Shown here: one piece after another, positions 32,751 to 44,221 of the stretch
How positions within the stretch are numbered: position 1 is the first letter of the stretch
Layout: each line of letters starts with the position of its first letter
Source of the DNA: Melanopsichium pennsylvanicum
Taxonomy: Eukaryota > Basidiomycota > Ustilaginomycetes > Ustilaginales
NCBI GenBank assembly: GCA_900208305.1
Contig: OAPG01000021.1
Span: forward strand, 434,001-498,000
Reading direction: 5' to 3'
DNA: 64,000 nt
The notes under the pieces: model-generated
What the model was told of the DNA's origin: nothing
Seen by the model: the letters and a program-made list of their open reading frames with translations, nothing else
Databases searched by the model: none
Made by a program: the position numbers and the translations under genes

Positions 32751-34262
32751 TTAAGCCAGAAACTTGAGAACGGTCTGCAACCACGCCTCTGGATTATCAC
32801 ACATGGGCAAATGACCAGCTTTGGGGATGCTAACAAACTCGGCCTTTGCCCCCGCCTCGTTGAGCTTGTTGGCAAAACCTTGTAGCGTTTCAGGCAACTT
32901 TCCATCTGCTTCACCTGCAAGCAGCAAATGGGTTTGACCTCTTGTCGAACTCTGGCTCAAAGCTTCAACGATACCGTCTTTGACCAAGTCATAACTCTGC
33001 AAAGCTCGTGCACCGGCTTCGAAACCCTTGACATTGGTGGATATGACCATGTCTTGTGTGGTCGCACGACATTGTGCACTTGCTTGCGAACCGGGTCCGA
33101 ACCATCTAGGAACGGTGGCAGCAGCGAGTTCGGCCATACCTTTGGATTTGGCTAGGGCGATGCGTTCGTCCCAAGCAGCTACGTTGGCAGCGGGTGTGCT
33201 TGGTTGCGTGTCGCAAGCCACAAGTCGTTCATATCTGTGTGGATGACGCAGGGCGAAGGACAGAGCTGTGGCGCCGCCTTGCGAAACACCGATAACAGCA
33301 AAGGCCTTGTTTACCGCCAAACTGTCGAGTAGGAATGCAACATCATCCGAAAGCTGTGCGATGGTGCAAGCTTGTGCGGGCACAGCAGAGCTACCGTGAC
33401 CCCTCTGATCGTACGTAAGGATGTTGAATCGAGACGAGAGGGCGGGGATGACCGCATCCCACATTGTCAAGTTGGTCATGAGCGAGTTGATGAGAACGAT
33501 CCAAGGAGCGGTCATCCTGTGGAAATGAACACGCGTGCTCAGCAGCTGACCATCGGGTAGCTGGACCAGACCTCGACCTGCAGATGAGCTAGGCCCAGTG
33601 ATAGGAAGTGTGAGACAAACTGGATCTTCAACATGCTCGCTACCCTTGGGTTTGGGAACGGGCAGGTTGGCGCGGTCATCAACGTCCACAGCAACGAGGA
33701 AGCGTGAGACCATGTTGTATACAGCGACGGTGAGTGTTGTTTCAGCAATCTTTCGATTGACGAGCTCGTCATCCTCGAATCCATCGATCTTTCCTTTGTC
33801 ACCCAGCGTTTTAACGTTGTCGGTGAAAGCCGACTTGAGCTGGGAAAAGGTGGAATCATCGACGCGAACTTTGGTAGTCATATCATCGGCGAGTGCAAGA
33901 GCGGCCTTTGCGAGTGGACTCAAGGACGACTGTGCTGAGAGGGGAGCATTTACATCGCGTACAGCTGCGAGTTGCGCAGTGGTGCAACCAGCTTGTTCGG
34001 CAACAGGTGCATGCTGGAACCATTCAAAGTTGGCGGAATTGTGAGCAGCGACTCGTAGAATCATCATCTCTCGTACGTCATCAGGGATCGAATTGTTGGA
34101 GCGAACGGCTCCGAGCAGCGTGTTCCAGCCATTGGCAATGGGAGGTGCATTGAGCAAAGCGCCATCGAGCGGTGTGAGACCTCGAGCGCCTCGGCGTTCT
34201 CGAATGAGGTCGGCGATGGGATCTGCGCCAGCAGCAGGGTATCTGTATGGAATTCGTGGCAT
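32751..34262 (-). CDS. Fusion of carboxymuconolactone decarboxylase-like and 3-oxoadipate enol-lactonase-like domains, 503 aa
   Basis: Single exon. The ATG at 34262 was chosen because the frame upstream has no ATG. Residues ~1-200 form an AhpD/CMD-like helical domain (VREMMILRVAAHNSANFEWFQHAPVAEQAG resembles the family core; the usual Cys pair CxxC is not evident, as in true decarboxylases). Residues ~235-503 are an alpha/beta hydrolase related to PcaD: ILTYDQRGHGSS, nucleophile elbow GVSQGG near 326, acid region LLAGEADGKLP and catalytic His in KAGHLPM. In bacteria PcaC decarboxylates gamma-carboxymuconolactone and PcaD hydrolyses the enol-lactone to 3-oxoadipate; some actinobacteria fuse them (PcaL) in the opposite domain order. 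It is divergently paired with an intradiol dioxygenase. Substrate is inference. Confidence 0.83.
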   Translation of the reverse strand: MPRIPYRYPAAGADPIADLIRERRGARGLTPLDGALLNAPPIANGWNTLLGAVRSNNSIPDDVREMMILRVAAHNSANFEWFQHAPVAEQAGCTTAQLAAVRDVNAPLSAQSSLSPLAKAALALADDMTTKVRVDDSTFSQLKSAFTDNVKTLGDKGKIDGFEDDELVNRKIAETTLTVAVYNMVSRFLVAVDVDDRANLPVPKPKGSEHVEDPVCLTLPITGPSSSAGRGLVQLPDGQLLSTRVHFHRMTAPWIVLINSLMTNLTMWDAVIPALSSRFNILTYDQRGHGSSAVPAQACTIAQLSDDVAFLLDSLAVNKAFAVIGVSQGGATALSFALRHPHRYERLVACDTQPSTPAANVAAWDERIALAKSKGMAELAAATVPRWFGPGSQASAQCRATTQDMVISTNVKGFEAGARALQSYDLVKDGIVEALSQSSTRGQTHLLLAGEADGKLPETLQGFANKLNEAGAKAEFVSIPKAGHLPMCDNPEAWLQTVLKFLA

Positions 34263-34951
34263 GATGTTGAGGCTTGAAAGAATTTGTTGGTGGAAGGTGA
34301 TGGTCAAGGGCTAAACCTGATGGAACGATCAAGAAATGTCAACACAATGTCCAAGATATGAACGAGATGCAACCCCGCAATTGGTAGCAGAACGAGACAG
34401 TCGGACAAACACGGTGCGATTCGAGGTGGAGGAAGAAGCTCGGGCCCTTCACATGTTTTTTTTGACTGCAGCAACAGGAGTAAGGACGAACAACCACGAA
34501 TGAACGCCTTTTCGGATCTAGAATTATACTCGCCACAGACGCAGGAGAAACTTTCTTCCGCTTGAATTTTGGCTCGGTGAAATCGTTGGCACCCTTGATC
34601 CTATTAATAATAATTTACTCTACTATTATTCTGACTGTCAAGACAAATTCTAGATAGTGCAAGTCTTTTTCGGTACCGGTTATATTCCTGTTCTGATACA
34701 GATTCGGTTCTAGACTTTCTAATTGTTGAATATTTGCGTTCAACTTTTTACCGCTTTGTCGAATTTGTATTGATGTCCAAATGTCAAAAGTATAAATAAT
34801 CTGATTCCGTGATATCCTTGACCAGTCACCGCATCGCAATTTGCAAATAGCCGGATGAAAGATTCTCCAAAAATCCACTTTATCGGCTCTGTTAGCCAAA
34901 GCCACTTGAAAACCTATTCAATTCGTCAGCAAACAGCCTCCAAATCTCTCC

Positions 34952-35000
<49 letters not shown>

Positions 35001-35235
35001 TTTTTTTTTGTGTCTCCGCTATGAATCAACCCTGTGCATTGCTCCCCCGCTCGCCCCACTCAAATCAATTCACTGTACTCGTTTGTATATATCCTGTCAA
35101 TTGACATTTGTCTGAGCCATTTTAAGCAAACCCATCCCCCTCTTTTTCGTCTTCGTCTGAACGCCCCCCTTCTTTTGATCCATCGTGGACACACTCCCGT
35201 GAAAAGAGTATACTTACCAATATTGATTGGGCAAC
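34263..35235. promoter_or_regulatory. Shared divergent promoter of the decarboxylase-hydrolase and dioxygenase genes
   Basis: About 970 bases between two divergent aromatic-degradation-type genes. It contains an AT-rich stretch near 34600-34630 (a TAATTTACTCTACTATTA motif), a CT microsatellite (34946-35010) and a TATATAT box (35085-35092) about 150 bases before the dioxygenase ATG. Confidence 0.5.
34946..35010. repeat. CT dinucleotide microsatellite
   Basis: About 30 nearly uninterrupted CT units, followed by a T run. Confidence 0.9.
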
Positions 35236-36396
35236 ATGAAGTTCAGCGCTCCCATTGCAGCCGTAGCAGCCGCCGCTTCGTTGGCAGTACTTCCTTCGGT
35301 CTCAGCACACGGTCCCGAAACAAAGCAAGAAGTGGTCAAGTTCCTCGACCAACAACATGCAGCATACCACTGTGCTCCCGCCATCGCCGCCATGACCGCC
35401 GCACGAAAGAAGTCATGGGCACAAAAGGTACTTGGAGGCGATTCGGTTGACAACAAGAACCTCTTCATCGACGGCTACTTTGACGATCTCGGCATCGATG
35501 CCGAGATTGCCAAAAAAGGTATCAAGGCGCTCGAGGAAAAGGGAAAGCGCATCATGGCTTGTGATCCCGTCGTCGAGACCAAGATCCGTAACTCGACTTG
35601 TGTTCTCTCGCCCGAGACAACTCAAGGCCCTTACTACCACACCGAGAACCATCCAATCCGTGCCAATATGGCCGAGTGGCAACTTGGTGTTCACTTTCAG
35701 ATGGACGTTGGTGTGATTGACATTGATACTTGTGAACCCATCCCCAACATTCTCGTCGATCTCTGGCATGCAAACGCCACAGGTCACTACTCGGGTCACC
35801 CCGATCCAGCACCTCACCTCGTCAACGAACAACCCGCTGCAACCGGTATTCGAAAGGGTCTTCTCTCGGCCTACCCACGTACAGTACACACCGATCATTG
35901 GCTTCGAGGTGCTCTCCCAACAGACAAGAACGGCGTTGCCCAGTTCACCAGCGTCTTCCCAGGCTATTACACTGGACGAGCTACGCATGTGCACGTCAAG
36001 ATCCACAACGATTGGCAAGTGATGCCCAACGGCACCTTCCGTTCGGGCAGGTTGATCCACACGGGTCAATTTTTCTTTGATGATGAACTCAACATGATGA
36101 TGGACAAAGTTTGGCCCTACAGCACCAACCCCATTAGGGATTTGCCCGGTCGAGGTAGGACGAGGAACTGGGAGGATTCGTTGCAGATCTACCAGGCTTC
36201 TCACGACAATGGTTACTTCCCCACATTTGATGTGGAAAAGCTCGGTGGCGTTATGACTGATGGCCTGATTGGGTACATCACCGTAGGTGTCAACAGGTCG
36301 GTGGTGGTGGATGAGACTTGGGTTCCTACCACTGGTGGTGGTAAGACCAAACCTTGGGTACCCGAAAATGCTAACCCTGTTCACCAGGAGTTGTAA
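35236..36396 (+). CDS. Secreted intradiol ring-cleavage dioxygenase, 386 aa
   Basis: Single exon from the ATG at 35236. A signal peptide (MKFSAPIAAVAAAASLAVLP, cleavage near VSA/HG) indicates secretion. The catalytic domain has TTQGPYY near residue 132, the conserved LVDLWHANATGHYSG strand, and the iron-ligand signature FPGYYTGRATHVHVKIH near 250 (Tyr, His and His ligands; Y-x2-R-x2-H-x-H). Members cleave catechols or hydroxyquinol between the hydroxyls using Fe(III). Secreted fungal intradiol dioxygenases have been linked to lignin- or host-derived phenolics. The class (catechol versus hydroxyquinol versus protocatechuate) cannot be fixed by eye. Its divergent partner encodes downstream-type activities of the 3-oxoadipate route, although one protein is extracellular and the other has no signal. 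Confidence 0.88.
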   Translation: MKFSAPIAAVAAAASLAVLPSVSAHGPETKQEVVKFLDQQHAAYHCAPAIAAMTAARKKSWAQKVLGGDSVDNKNLFIDGYFDDLGIDAEIAKKGIKALEEKGKRIMACDPVVETKIRNSTCVLSPETTQGPYYHTENHPIRANMAEWQLGVHFQMDVGVIDIDTCEPIPNILVDLWHANATGHYSGHPDPAPHLVNEQPAATGIRKGLLSAYPRTVHTDHWLRGALPTDKNGVAQFTSVFPGYYTGRATHVHVKIHNDWQVMPNGTFRSGRLIHTGQFFFDDELNMMMDKVWPYSTNPIRDLPGRGRTRNWEDSLQIYQASHDNGYFPTFDVEKLGGVMTDGLIGYITVGVNRSVVVDETWVPTTGGGKTKPWVPENANPVHQEL

Positions 36397-37449
36397 GAGC
36401 TGAGGAGTCAAAGGAAGCCATTTTTGGTTGCACTTTTGTTGCTGCATCTATTTATAAGTCCAAAGGAAAAGGAAGTATGTTTCACACTAGAGGCGCGCTT
36501 AACCGCGATCAGATGTAATACATGCCAACTCATTGCTTTATCGCTCTTGATTCAGAACTCTGCCATTCAAAAGGGCATGCCATACTATTTGCGAATCGAA
36601 TCTGTACAACATCAACATGAATAAGAAGTCAGATCATGTGGATTCGTTTGGCTAAAAGCGATCGACCAAGGCAGAAAAAAAAAAAGAATAACCTTGTTTT
36701 GTTTGATTCTGTGCCAAGAACAGCGCGGGAGAAGAGACCAAAAGCTAAACTCGAATACCAATTCAAAGTTTGTCAGGCACAGCAATAAAATGTGGGGTCG
36801 ACGGGGGGTTTTTTTTTTTCTTTCTTTTTTTTTTTTTCGGTAGAATTGTACCGTAATTTACATTACTGTACAGCGAGAGCCTCCGATGAGCATGATGAGG
36901 CATGATGAGGCATGAGAGCGCCAAGAAAAAGGGACATTATGGCTGCATTCTACTGCTTCTTAACGTCAAGTCGCTACACCATAAAGTCACTTTTCAAGCC
37001 ATAGAGCTTGGGCGTAGCATCATGCCGCAAGAACTAGCCTTGGCAGGCTTGTCATGCGTTTCTACCAAATGTAATGTAATTGGTGCTTTCATTTTCCGAC
37101 GCGCCCGCATATCGGACCCAATTCCATTCTTGTTGAGACTCTTCAAGATGATGTGAGAGAATAATCTTGCATGACGGCGGCCATTGCTTTGTTCGCTCCT
37201 TGCACGCGCCCCACCATCTCATCAAAAAAACACGGTTCAACTCTATCATCGCACGGTGGTCAAGGGTCCTTCACTGTTCATGTCGAAGCGCATGGCATAC
37301 CTTGCAAGGGTTTCGACTCACCTTCACAAGCCATACAACACCATCGACCCGGCGAGGTCACTTTGACCCGAACATACGCACGTTGACCTTGAGAGCACCA
37401 AGCTTGAAAGTATCAGCATGCAGCTATGGGTCGCATCGCACGGCCACCT
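36397..37449. other. 1.05 kb intergenic region
   Basis: Contains T runs (36808-36838), the motif copy GTAATTTACATTACTGTACAG (36853-36872) and a triple catgatgagg repeat (36891-36914). Otherwise it holds the promoter of the arrestin gene. Confidence 0.5.
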
Positions 37450-40196
37450 ATGCCTGTCAAAGCGGTGCCACTGAAAACGGTTCATACATATTTGAGCAAC
37501 ACTGGGAATGCTTCGCTCAAGTAAGTAGCCGACTTCGATAGCTTTGAGCACGATCAATGGCGGCTGATTTGCTCATGCTGACTCTCTTCGAATCTTTCTT
37601 TCATGCTGGTAGCATCTACTCATACCCACAGCGCGTCCCCACCTTCATGGGTGGCAGCTACGAGCGTGGATGGGGGGCATTGGCAGGTCACGTCGATATC
37701 CATGTCACCGAAGCGTCAGGCGATCGTATCTCAGCAATCAAGCTCACGCTAACTGCTACACAATTCACCACCGTCCCCAAAACCGCTTCCATCGCTGCTC
37801 CATCAGCGCTCGATCGCTTGGCTATCGATCCGGAAGAGACCAAGACCACAGAGGTCACGCTTCTTCACATGGAACACATCCTCTTCCAGCCCATCAAGAC
37901 AGATTCGGATCGCGATGCCAATCTCCTATCCCAAGGCAATCATGTTTACCCATTTAGCATCGAGCTGCCTCTCGCTGGCAACAAAGACAAGAAGAACCCT
38001 CCATTGCTGCCACCCTCGTGCGTCATCGAGCCGCTCATCACCTGTCCCAACACTGCTCAGACGCGGCAGAACTCCTCCGGACTCTTCGGCCGATCTAAGA
38101 GCGGCAAAGACAATGCTCGTCCCGCATGGGCTACCGTCAAGTATCGGCTCAAGCTGACCGTCCAGAAGCCTGGTATCCTCAAGCGCAACCTTCGCAGCTA
38201 TGCACCGTTTGTGTACCTGCCGTCGCCGCCTGCATCAGCGACGGCGCTCCTCCTGCAGAGACGAGCCATGGGTGCACAAATGGCAGCCATTGTCTTGCAG
38301 CGTCAAGGTGACGGATGCCAGCCTATCGAGACACCAGTCGAATGGCGCGCACGTCCTCTTTCGTTCCTCGTATCGCCCAACGGACCACAAAAGCTCGAGT
38401 TAGAAAAGAAGTCTGGGTTTTTATCGAATCTCTTTGGCGGACCCAAGAAGCAGGCAGTGGTAAATTGGCACGAAGCGTGGACCTTTTCAATGCCCTTGAG
38501 CGGACGCTCTTCTTTCCCTCTGCGGTCGGCAATCCCATTCATTGCACGCTGCACCACCAACAAGCCCATTGATCTGAGCGTCGGATCGCCGCTTGCCTTT
38601 AGACTATACCGCCGAGTACGCCTGTTGTCGGGCAGAAAGCAAAAGGCCGTTGCGATGCAGCAGCAACCCGTAGCCGAAGCAGCCCTTCGGTACGCTGTCG
38701 AGTCGAGCGGCGTCTTTCGCCTTAATGGCATCATCTCTTTACCGCCGAACTGCGTTCCCAACTTCGACCTGCCTAGCCTCTCGCTCGACTACTACATAGG
38801 TGTGGTACGCATATTGGATGGTGTTGTAGTACACAAAGAATTCGTGAACCTCGCATGTCCACCTCCTGTGGAACCAAAGGCGGCATACGGTGCATTCCCA
38901 AGCGGTGTCGCTTGGCGAAGCACCCGAGAAGCCGCTTTGCAGCTTCCAGATTTGCCGTCATCATTCGACAAATCACTGCCTCTGGCACCTCGTAGCATCG
39001 CTTCCAGCTCCTCTTTCACCCCAGCACCTTCAACGCGCCAACGACCAAGCTTCAGCAGTATTGCCACCTCTAGCTCCTCGAGCGCACATGCGGCTAGTGG
39101 ACGACCTTCTTTCGCACGTTCCACCAGATCGCACCGTAGCGACTCGACAGATTCAGCCTATGCTTCTGTCGCAAATTCGCTCAGCCATGCAAACACTGGC
39201 TCTGCCACAGCTTCTGTGCCGATGGGTCTGGCTGGTATGGCGAATCCACCACCCGCATCGTCAGCCGGCTATGCTCAAATGTCGGGCAATTTAGATCCAG
39301 TCAGAGAACAGGGCAGGGGTGTTGTGGCAGCTCGAACAAGACCACCACCAACGTCGCCACCAAGGGAGACATCATCATCTTCGAGACGAGCTCCAAACAA
39401 TGACAGTGATTTTGCAACCAACAAGGATACCAGTGACACTGTGTCTGTTGCGAGTAGTCGTAGACGAACGAGATACTCGTCAAAAGGGGCAGTAGCCGTA
39501 TCAGAGGCGGACTCGACTCGATCTTCAGTGGAGCTCGATTACCGGCAGCAGGACACCGGTCGGTATGTGCATAGTCATGAGAAGGCGCCTCTACCACCGG
39601 ATGCCGAGTCCGTGGTTCTCAAGTCTGGAGACTTGGAGGCGGGTAGCAGCACCGGCGCCGGACGGAGGGGTCTGTCTGTTGCAAATGCGAAAAATCTGCC
39701 TAGCATTCCATCCAAGACGTCTGCTTTGGCACGCGAGCAGGCAAATGCACTCGTTGGCGCTTCGTCCAGCTCTACCCATAGTGCCAATAGGTCTCGAGAG
39801 AAGGGTGGACGTGGGAGCAGCTCCAATTCTCCCAGCAGTCGTACCGAGATGCCAGCTAGTCAAAGCAGAAAAAGTCGTGGCACTGCTGCTGCTAACGCTG
39901 GTGGTACAGCGGGTCAAGCTCGACGCATCATGGTAGCTCCAGCAGCAGCACAACAAGCCTCTCCTCCTCCATCCGCAGCAGCGTCACAACGACTTTGTGA
40001 ACCCGCATATGTGGCTCCACCACCAGCGTCATCTATCTTGGCACCAGTCTCGCAGCAACCGCCGACCCAGGTGGTGGATCCATCAGCATTGCTTACCAAC
40101 GAAGACCTCCTGTACGGCGAGGATATGGAACTCGATCTTCCACCAAGCTACTTTGAGGCAGTGTACGGAGGAGAAGATGATGAAGACGAGGGCTAA
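37450..40196 (+). CDS. Alpha-arrestin (Rsp5 adaptor type) with C-terminal PPSY motif, 884 aa
   Basis: Exons 37450-37520 and 37613-40196. The intron (GTAAGT donor, GCTGAC branch, GGTAG acceptor) was chosen because it joins MPVKAVPLKTVHTYLSNTGN in frame to the conserved continuation YSYPQRVPTFMGG, giving 885 codons with stop. Residues ~10-230 are an arrestin N-like sandwich (HVDIHVTEASGDRISAIKLT, VYPFSIELPL), and ~290-440 an arrestin C-like domain (PLRSAIPFIARCTTNKP, FRLNGIISLPPNCVPNFDLP). A ~400-residue disordered Ser/Pro/Ala-rich tail ends in LDLPPSYFEAVYGG, a PPxY ligand for WW domains of Rsp5/NEDD4 ubiquitin ligases. Expected role: directing ubiquitination and endocytosis of plasma-membrane transporters or receptors. 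Which yeast ART it matches is uncertain. Confidence 0.78.
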
Positions 40197-40942
40197 GTTC
40201 CCCCTCACCCCATTTGATTGATTTCATTGGGTCTCCAGGGGCAATACACCTTTTTCAATTGAAATCAGTCGGAACCAATACCATGACCGGTGCCGGAGTT
40301 TTGGGGCATTTACCAAAACAGGTAAACCTTCGGAATGGAATCGTTCTTTACCGATAACTCCAACAATCAAGAACGTTTAAGTTTGTGTGAAAAAAAAAAA
40401 AAACCCCCCCGCCTCCGACACATCTGACCAAACTTCCACAAGTTCATGTGACTACAACTGATTTGTGTACTTCGATCCTCACCACAAAATTTGACTATCC
40501 ACTTCCAAAACCCTTCAAACACTGAAGCTAAACAGTCTTTACAACCATAACAGAGACCATCAACATTTCATTCGTGTTTAAGATTCACATGTCTAACCAT
40601 CGTTTGGTCGAAAAAAAAAAAAGCGTGTAACACTTACATTAATATATACGCCAAGATTGTTCTATGTTTAAGTTACGCTCGGACAAAAAAAAAAAAGGGG
40701 CATGCTCTGCAATAGTTGGTCCATCACACGTGTCCCACCTTCGATAGGGACACAAGGGTCGAAGGGGCGGCGGTACTTTTACACATTTCAAAAACCGTCC
40801 CAAACAATGAAACAGCTTGCACTAATTACAAAGGGAAGAAAATAATGTCCAAACAACCCTTATCTACGACCAGCAATGAAATGAGGGGGGGGGAAACAAT
40901 CGCGCGCATATGAGCAAGCGACGACCGTGCAAATTCAACCTT
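40197..40942. other. Gap between convergent arrestin and glutamate dehydrogenase genes
   Basis: 3' sequences with several A runs (40389-40402 followed by a C run, 40611-40622, 40685-40696). No gene is seen. Confidence 0.5.
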
Positions 40943-43900
40943 TTACTGCTGACCTCCGGTGACTGGTTGAGCCAAGAGCGTTGAAATGTGCTTATAAAAG
41001 TCGACATGACTGGCGTTGGGTCCATTGGCGTAAACGAAGCTGGCAGCCACCTTGGCAGCGAAAGCCGAACGAGCATAAGCCTCTGGGATACGCTCAATGA
41101 GTTTGGCAAGACCCACCTTCTTGATGAGGGTTGGGGGGAAGACTTGGCATAGAACTGCGGAACGCAGCTGCTCGTTCGAGAAAAGGTCCGTAGCCTCGAG
41201 CTCTTCAGAGAGCTTGTTCAACGTGGTACTGAGCTCGGTCGAAATGGTGGATCGGGGTTTACCGGTCTCAATGTTCTCGCGCCAGATGGCCTCGAACTCG
41301 GCACGAGCGTTGCGCCCAATGATGGTCTGAATGTCACGAACATACGAGAGGTAGAAATTGGTGGGCTTGCTGTCCTTGAACAGCATCGACTCGACGTACT
41401 CGGCATCTTCGAGCGAGAGACCACAGAGAACCTCGAGCGACGAAGAGGTGACACCACCCTTGTTGGCAGAGGCATCGGGGTAGAGGATGACACCACGCTT
41501 CTCGAGCTCAAGACGAGCTTGCCTTGTGATGAAAAGGTTGGCGCCTTCGACAATATACTTGAAGTGGGGCTTGCCATCCGAATCAAAGAGCTGGGAGACG
41601 TTCGAAATGTTGATGGCCTCAGGACGACCACCGCAAGGAACGAAGAGGTCGGCCTTGAATCGGAGATGAGCCGTGTTTCGGAAAGCAACACCGTCAGGAA
41701 CGATCTCACCGGTGGGGAGCTTGACGTCGTTCTGCTCGACCAAGACGCGGTAACCATTTGAGCTGAGCTTGGAACCATCGAACTCGGAGATCATCTTGCG
41801 AGCCTTGGCAAGGCGGACGAGCTCCTGCCTGTTGAGACCCGCAGGATCGTGGATAACACCGCTTCCGTCGATGATGGCAACAGTCTTGTCAACCGAAAGG
41901 AGGATCTCGTTGGAACCAAGATCGCCGTCAGGTCCACCAGTCTGAACCTTGGTGACCTCCTGCTCCTTGAGGCCGAGCATTCGGTAGATGCCGATTATGT
42001 ATTGGCGGACCGAGAGCGACGTCATACCCCAGACATCGTGGGGCACACCACCAAGTGTGGCAGCAGTCTTACCGGTGGTGAACGACTTCCACCAAGGAGC
42101 ACCGCGAGCGCGAGCGTGCTCGGCGGCAAAGTCCATGAGGTCGGCGGTACCCTCATCGGGGCCGAGGAAGAGGATCTCCTCCTTGCCAAGAAGATCGACA
42201 ATCTCCTCCTTGACTCCGGGCGTCTGACCCTTGATGAGCAAGTCGAGGATGGCATCGACGTACTTCTCAAAGGCGAGCTTAGGGTTGGCATCGAGGGTGG
42301 GGAGGATGGTACCCTTGGCACCACCTTCTGGAATCTCTTTGTTCTTGAGGTGCTGTGTGGAAGCAAGAGCGTAGTTCTCGTCAAAGAGGGTACGCTGGTT
42401 GATCGAGTAGTTCTCGCGGTTCCTGGATCGAACGATACGGATACCACCACGGGCGACATCTCGGAAGCGAACGTGGAAGCCACGGAACTCGGCACCAACA
42501 ACGAAAATGATACCGTAGGGCTTGACGGGGTACTCGACCTCGGGCAAAAAGCCGGGATCCAGACGGAAGGACAAGGCGACCTTGGTCGGGGTATAGAAGT
42601 TGGTCTTGAGGACAGCCTTGTTGAAGAAGAGGAATGCTTCGAGGACCTGTCGCTCGTGCGAGTTGGTGGCAGCCTTGCGGATGCGATCGTACATCTGGTT
42701 GTCGTCCAACACCTCTTCCTTAACGAGACGCTGGTAGGAAAGGGTGGGGACAAGCTCTTGGTCATCAGCACCGCCGGGGTAGTGGATGTTGGCAAAGTGA
42801 ACGTAGAGGAGTCGAATCAGAGTTGGGTGGTTCTCAATGACCTCCTGGATGGACTGTCGGGTGAAGGTCTCCTCACGGAAACGGAGCTTGATTTCGTTCA
42901 AAATGGCAGCCTGCTGCGAGTCGTTCTCGTTTAGGACATTTCGCAGCGACTGGTAGGCCTGACCGAGACGGTTGCAGAAGTGCTGAGCAAAGAGCCAGCC
43001 GACGTAAGCGTAGGTGGCTTCTTGGACGGCGTGAGTGTTCTCAGCGAGAGCAGGCTGGAAGAACGGGTTATCGGGAAGGACGTAGATGAGGGAAGCCTCC
43101 TTCATGACCTGGTGGATCGAGTGCTCAATGGGAGGGCTGTTGGAAGCGGGGAGAGGGTTGAGGTAGATCGAGATGATGGTGACGTTGTTGGAGAATTGCT
43201 CCACGTACTTGCGGGAAGAGAAGAGACTGTAGAAGTGATAGAGATCCGAAAGTGCGCTGAAGAAGCTGTTTGTGGTGCCCATTCGATAGCCAATGACGAT
43301 CCTGCGCTCTCGGCTGCCCTCGACTTCGAACATTTCAATAACAGGGCCCTGTCGGCGGAGGACTTGGTCCATGATGCTCTGGTAGATGTCGAGTGTGTTG
43401 TCACTGGCCTTGGTGAGGAAAGTCTTGTCCGAAACGGCACGAATATCAGCATAATTGGGAGAATCAGGGGCAGGTCGAGGCTCGACAAAGTTGCACTTTG
43501 CCAAAAAGTAGCATCGGAGCTGTTGTTGCGACTGAGCGGAGACAGAACCGGCAGAACGGTAGGTCTCGAGACGGTACGCCTTGTCGACGGACGACTTGTC
43601 GAGGTAGTTTGCGTCGATGCGTCGCTCCCAATGAGGACCCTCGATCTGGGATTTACCGGCCTGGGATGAGTGGATGAAGACGGCGCCGTTTTCCGACTCC
43701 TTGTCAAGGTCGATGTCGAGGCTGTTGGAGTGCTTGGTGTAGGCCATGATCTTGGCACCGTAAAGAGCGAGAATGTGATCGGCGATGGTCTCTACGCTCT
43801 CGAGGGCGAAATAGGTGTCATCGATTCCGAGGTTTCTGTTTGTAGCAAGCAAAAGGCGGTGTGATACGATGAGCCAATGTCAGCAAATCTGAGCAGCTGG

Positions 43901-44221
43901 GGAACAAGAGTGCAAAATGCTGGTTAGAGCGGTTAGCAGCGAAACTTACCCGTAGAACCAGTCGACCTCTGCGGTGACGAGTTCAGGAGAGATGAAACCC
44001 TTGCTGGAAAGGAGGTTCTTAACCTGTGCAGCCTGGTCAGCCTTGCCCTCGAAGACGGTATCGGTGTAGCCGGCGTGGTTGGCAATGACATGGTCGATAG
44101 GGGTGTGCGAGCCGCTCCTGGGCGCCGAGTTGGTAACGCTGAGGAGGGCCGACTTGACGTTCGAGACATCGTCCAGAGACGATGCCTGTGTATGTATGGA
44201 TTGGTGTACCGAAGGAGCCAT
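40943..44221 (-). CDS. GDH2: NAD-dependent glutamate dehydrogenase, 1054 aa
   Basis: Exons 44221-43950 and 43835-40943 (intron 114 nt) join in WFYG/NLGIDDTYF. This is the long (~115-120 kDa) fungal NAD-GDH class. Visible landmarks are GIIFVVGAEFRGFHVRFRDVARGGIR, with the family-specific ARGGIR, then EIPEGGAKGTI carrying the active-site Lys region, LFLGPDEGTADLMDFAAEHA, GGVPHDVWGMTS, and the nucleotide-binding TGGPDGDLGSNEIL. The C-terminus contains PCGGRPEAIN and YIVEGANLFIT. It deaminates glutamate to 2-oxoglutarate and ammonium in the cytosol/mitochondria and is catabolic, used when glutamate is a carbon or nitrogen source. Length matches yeast Gdh2 (~1090). Confidence 0.95.
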
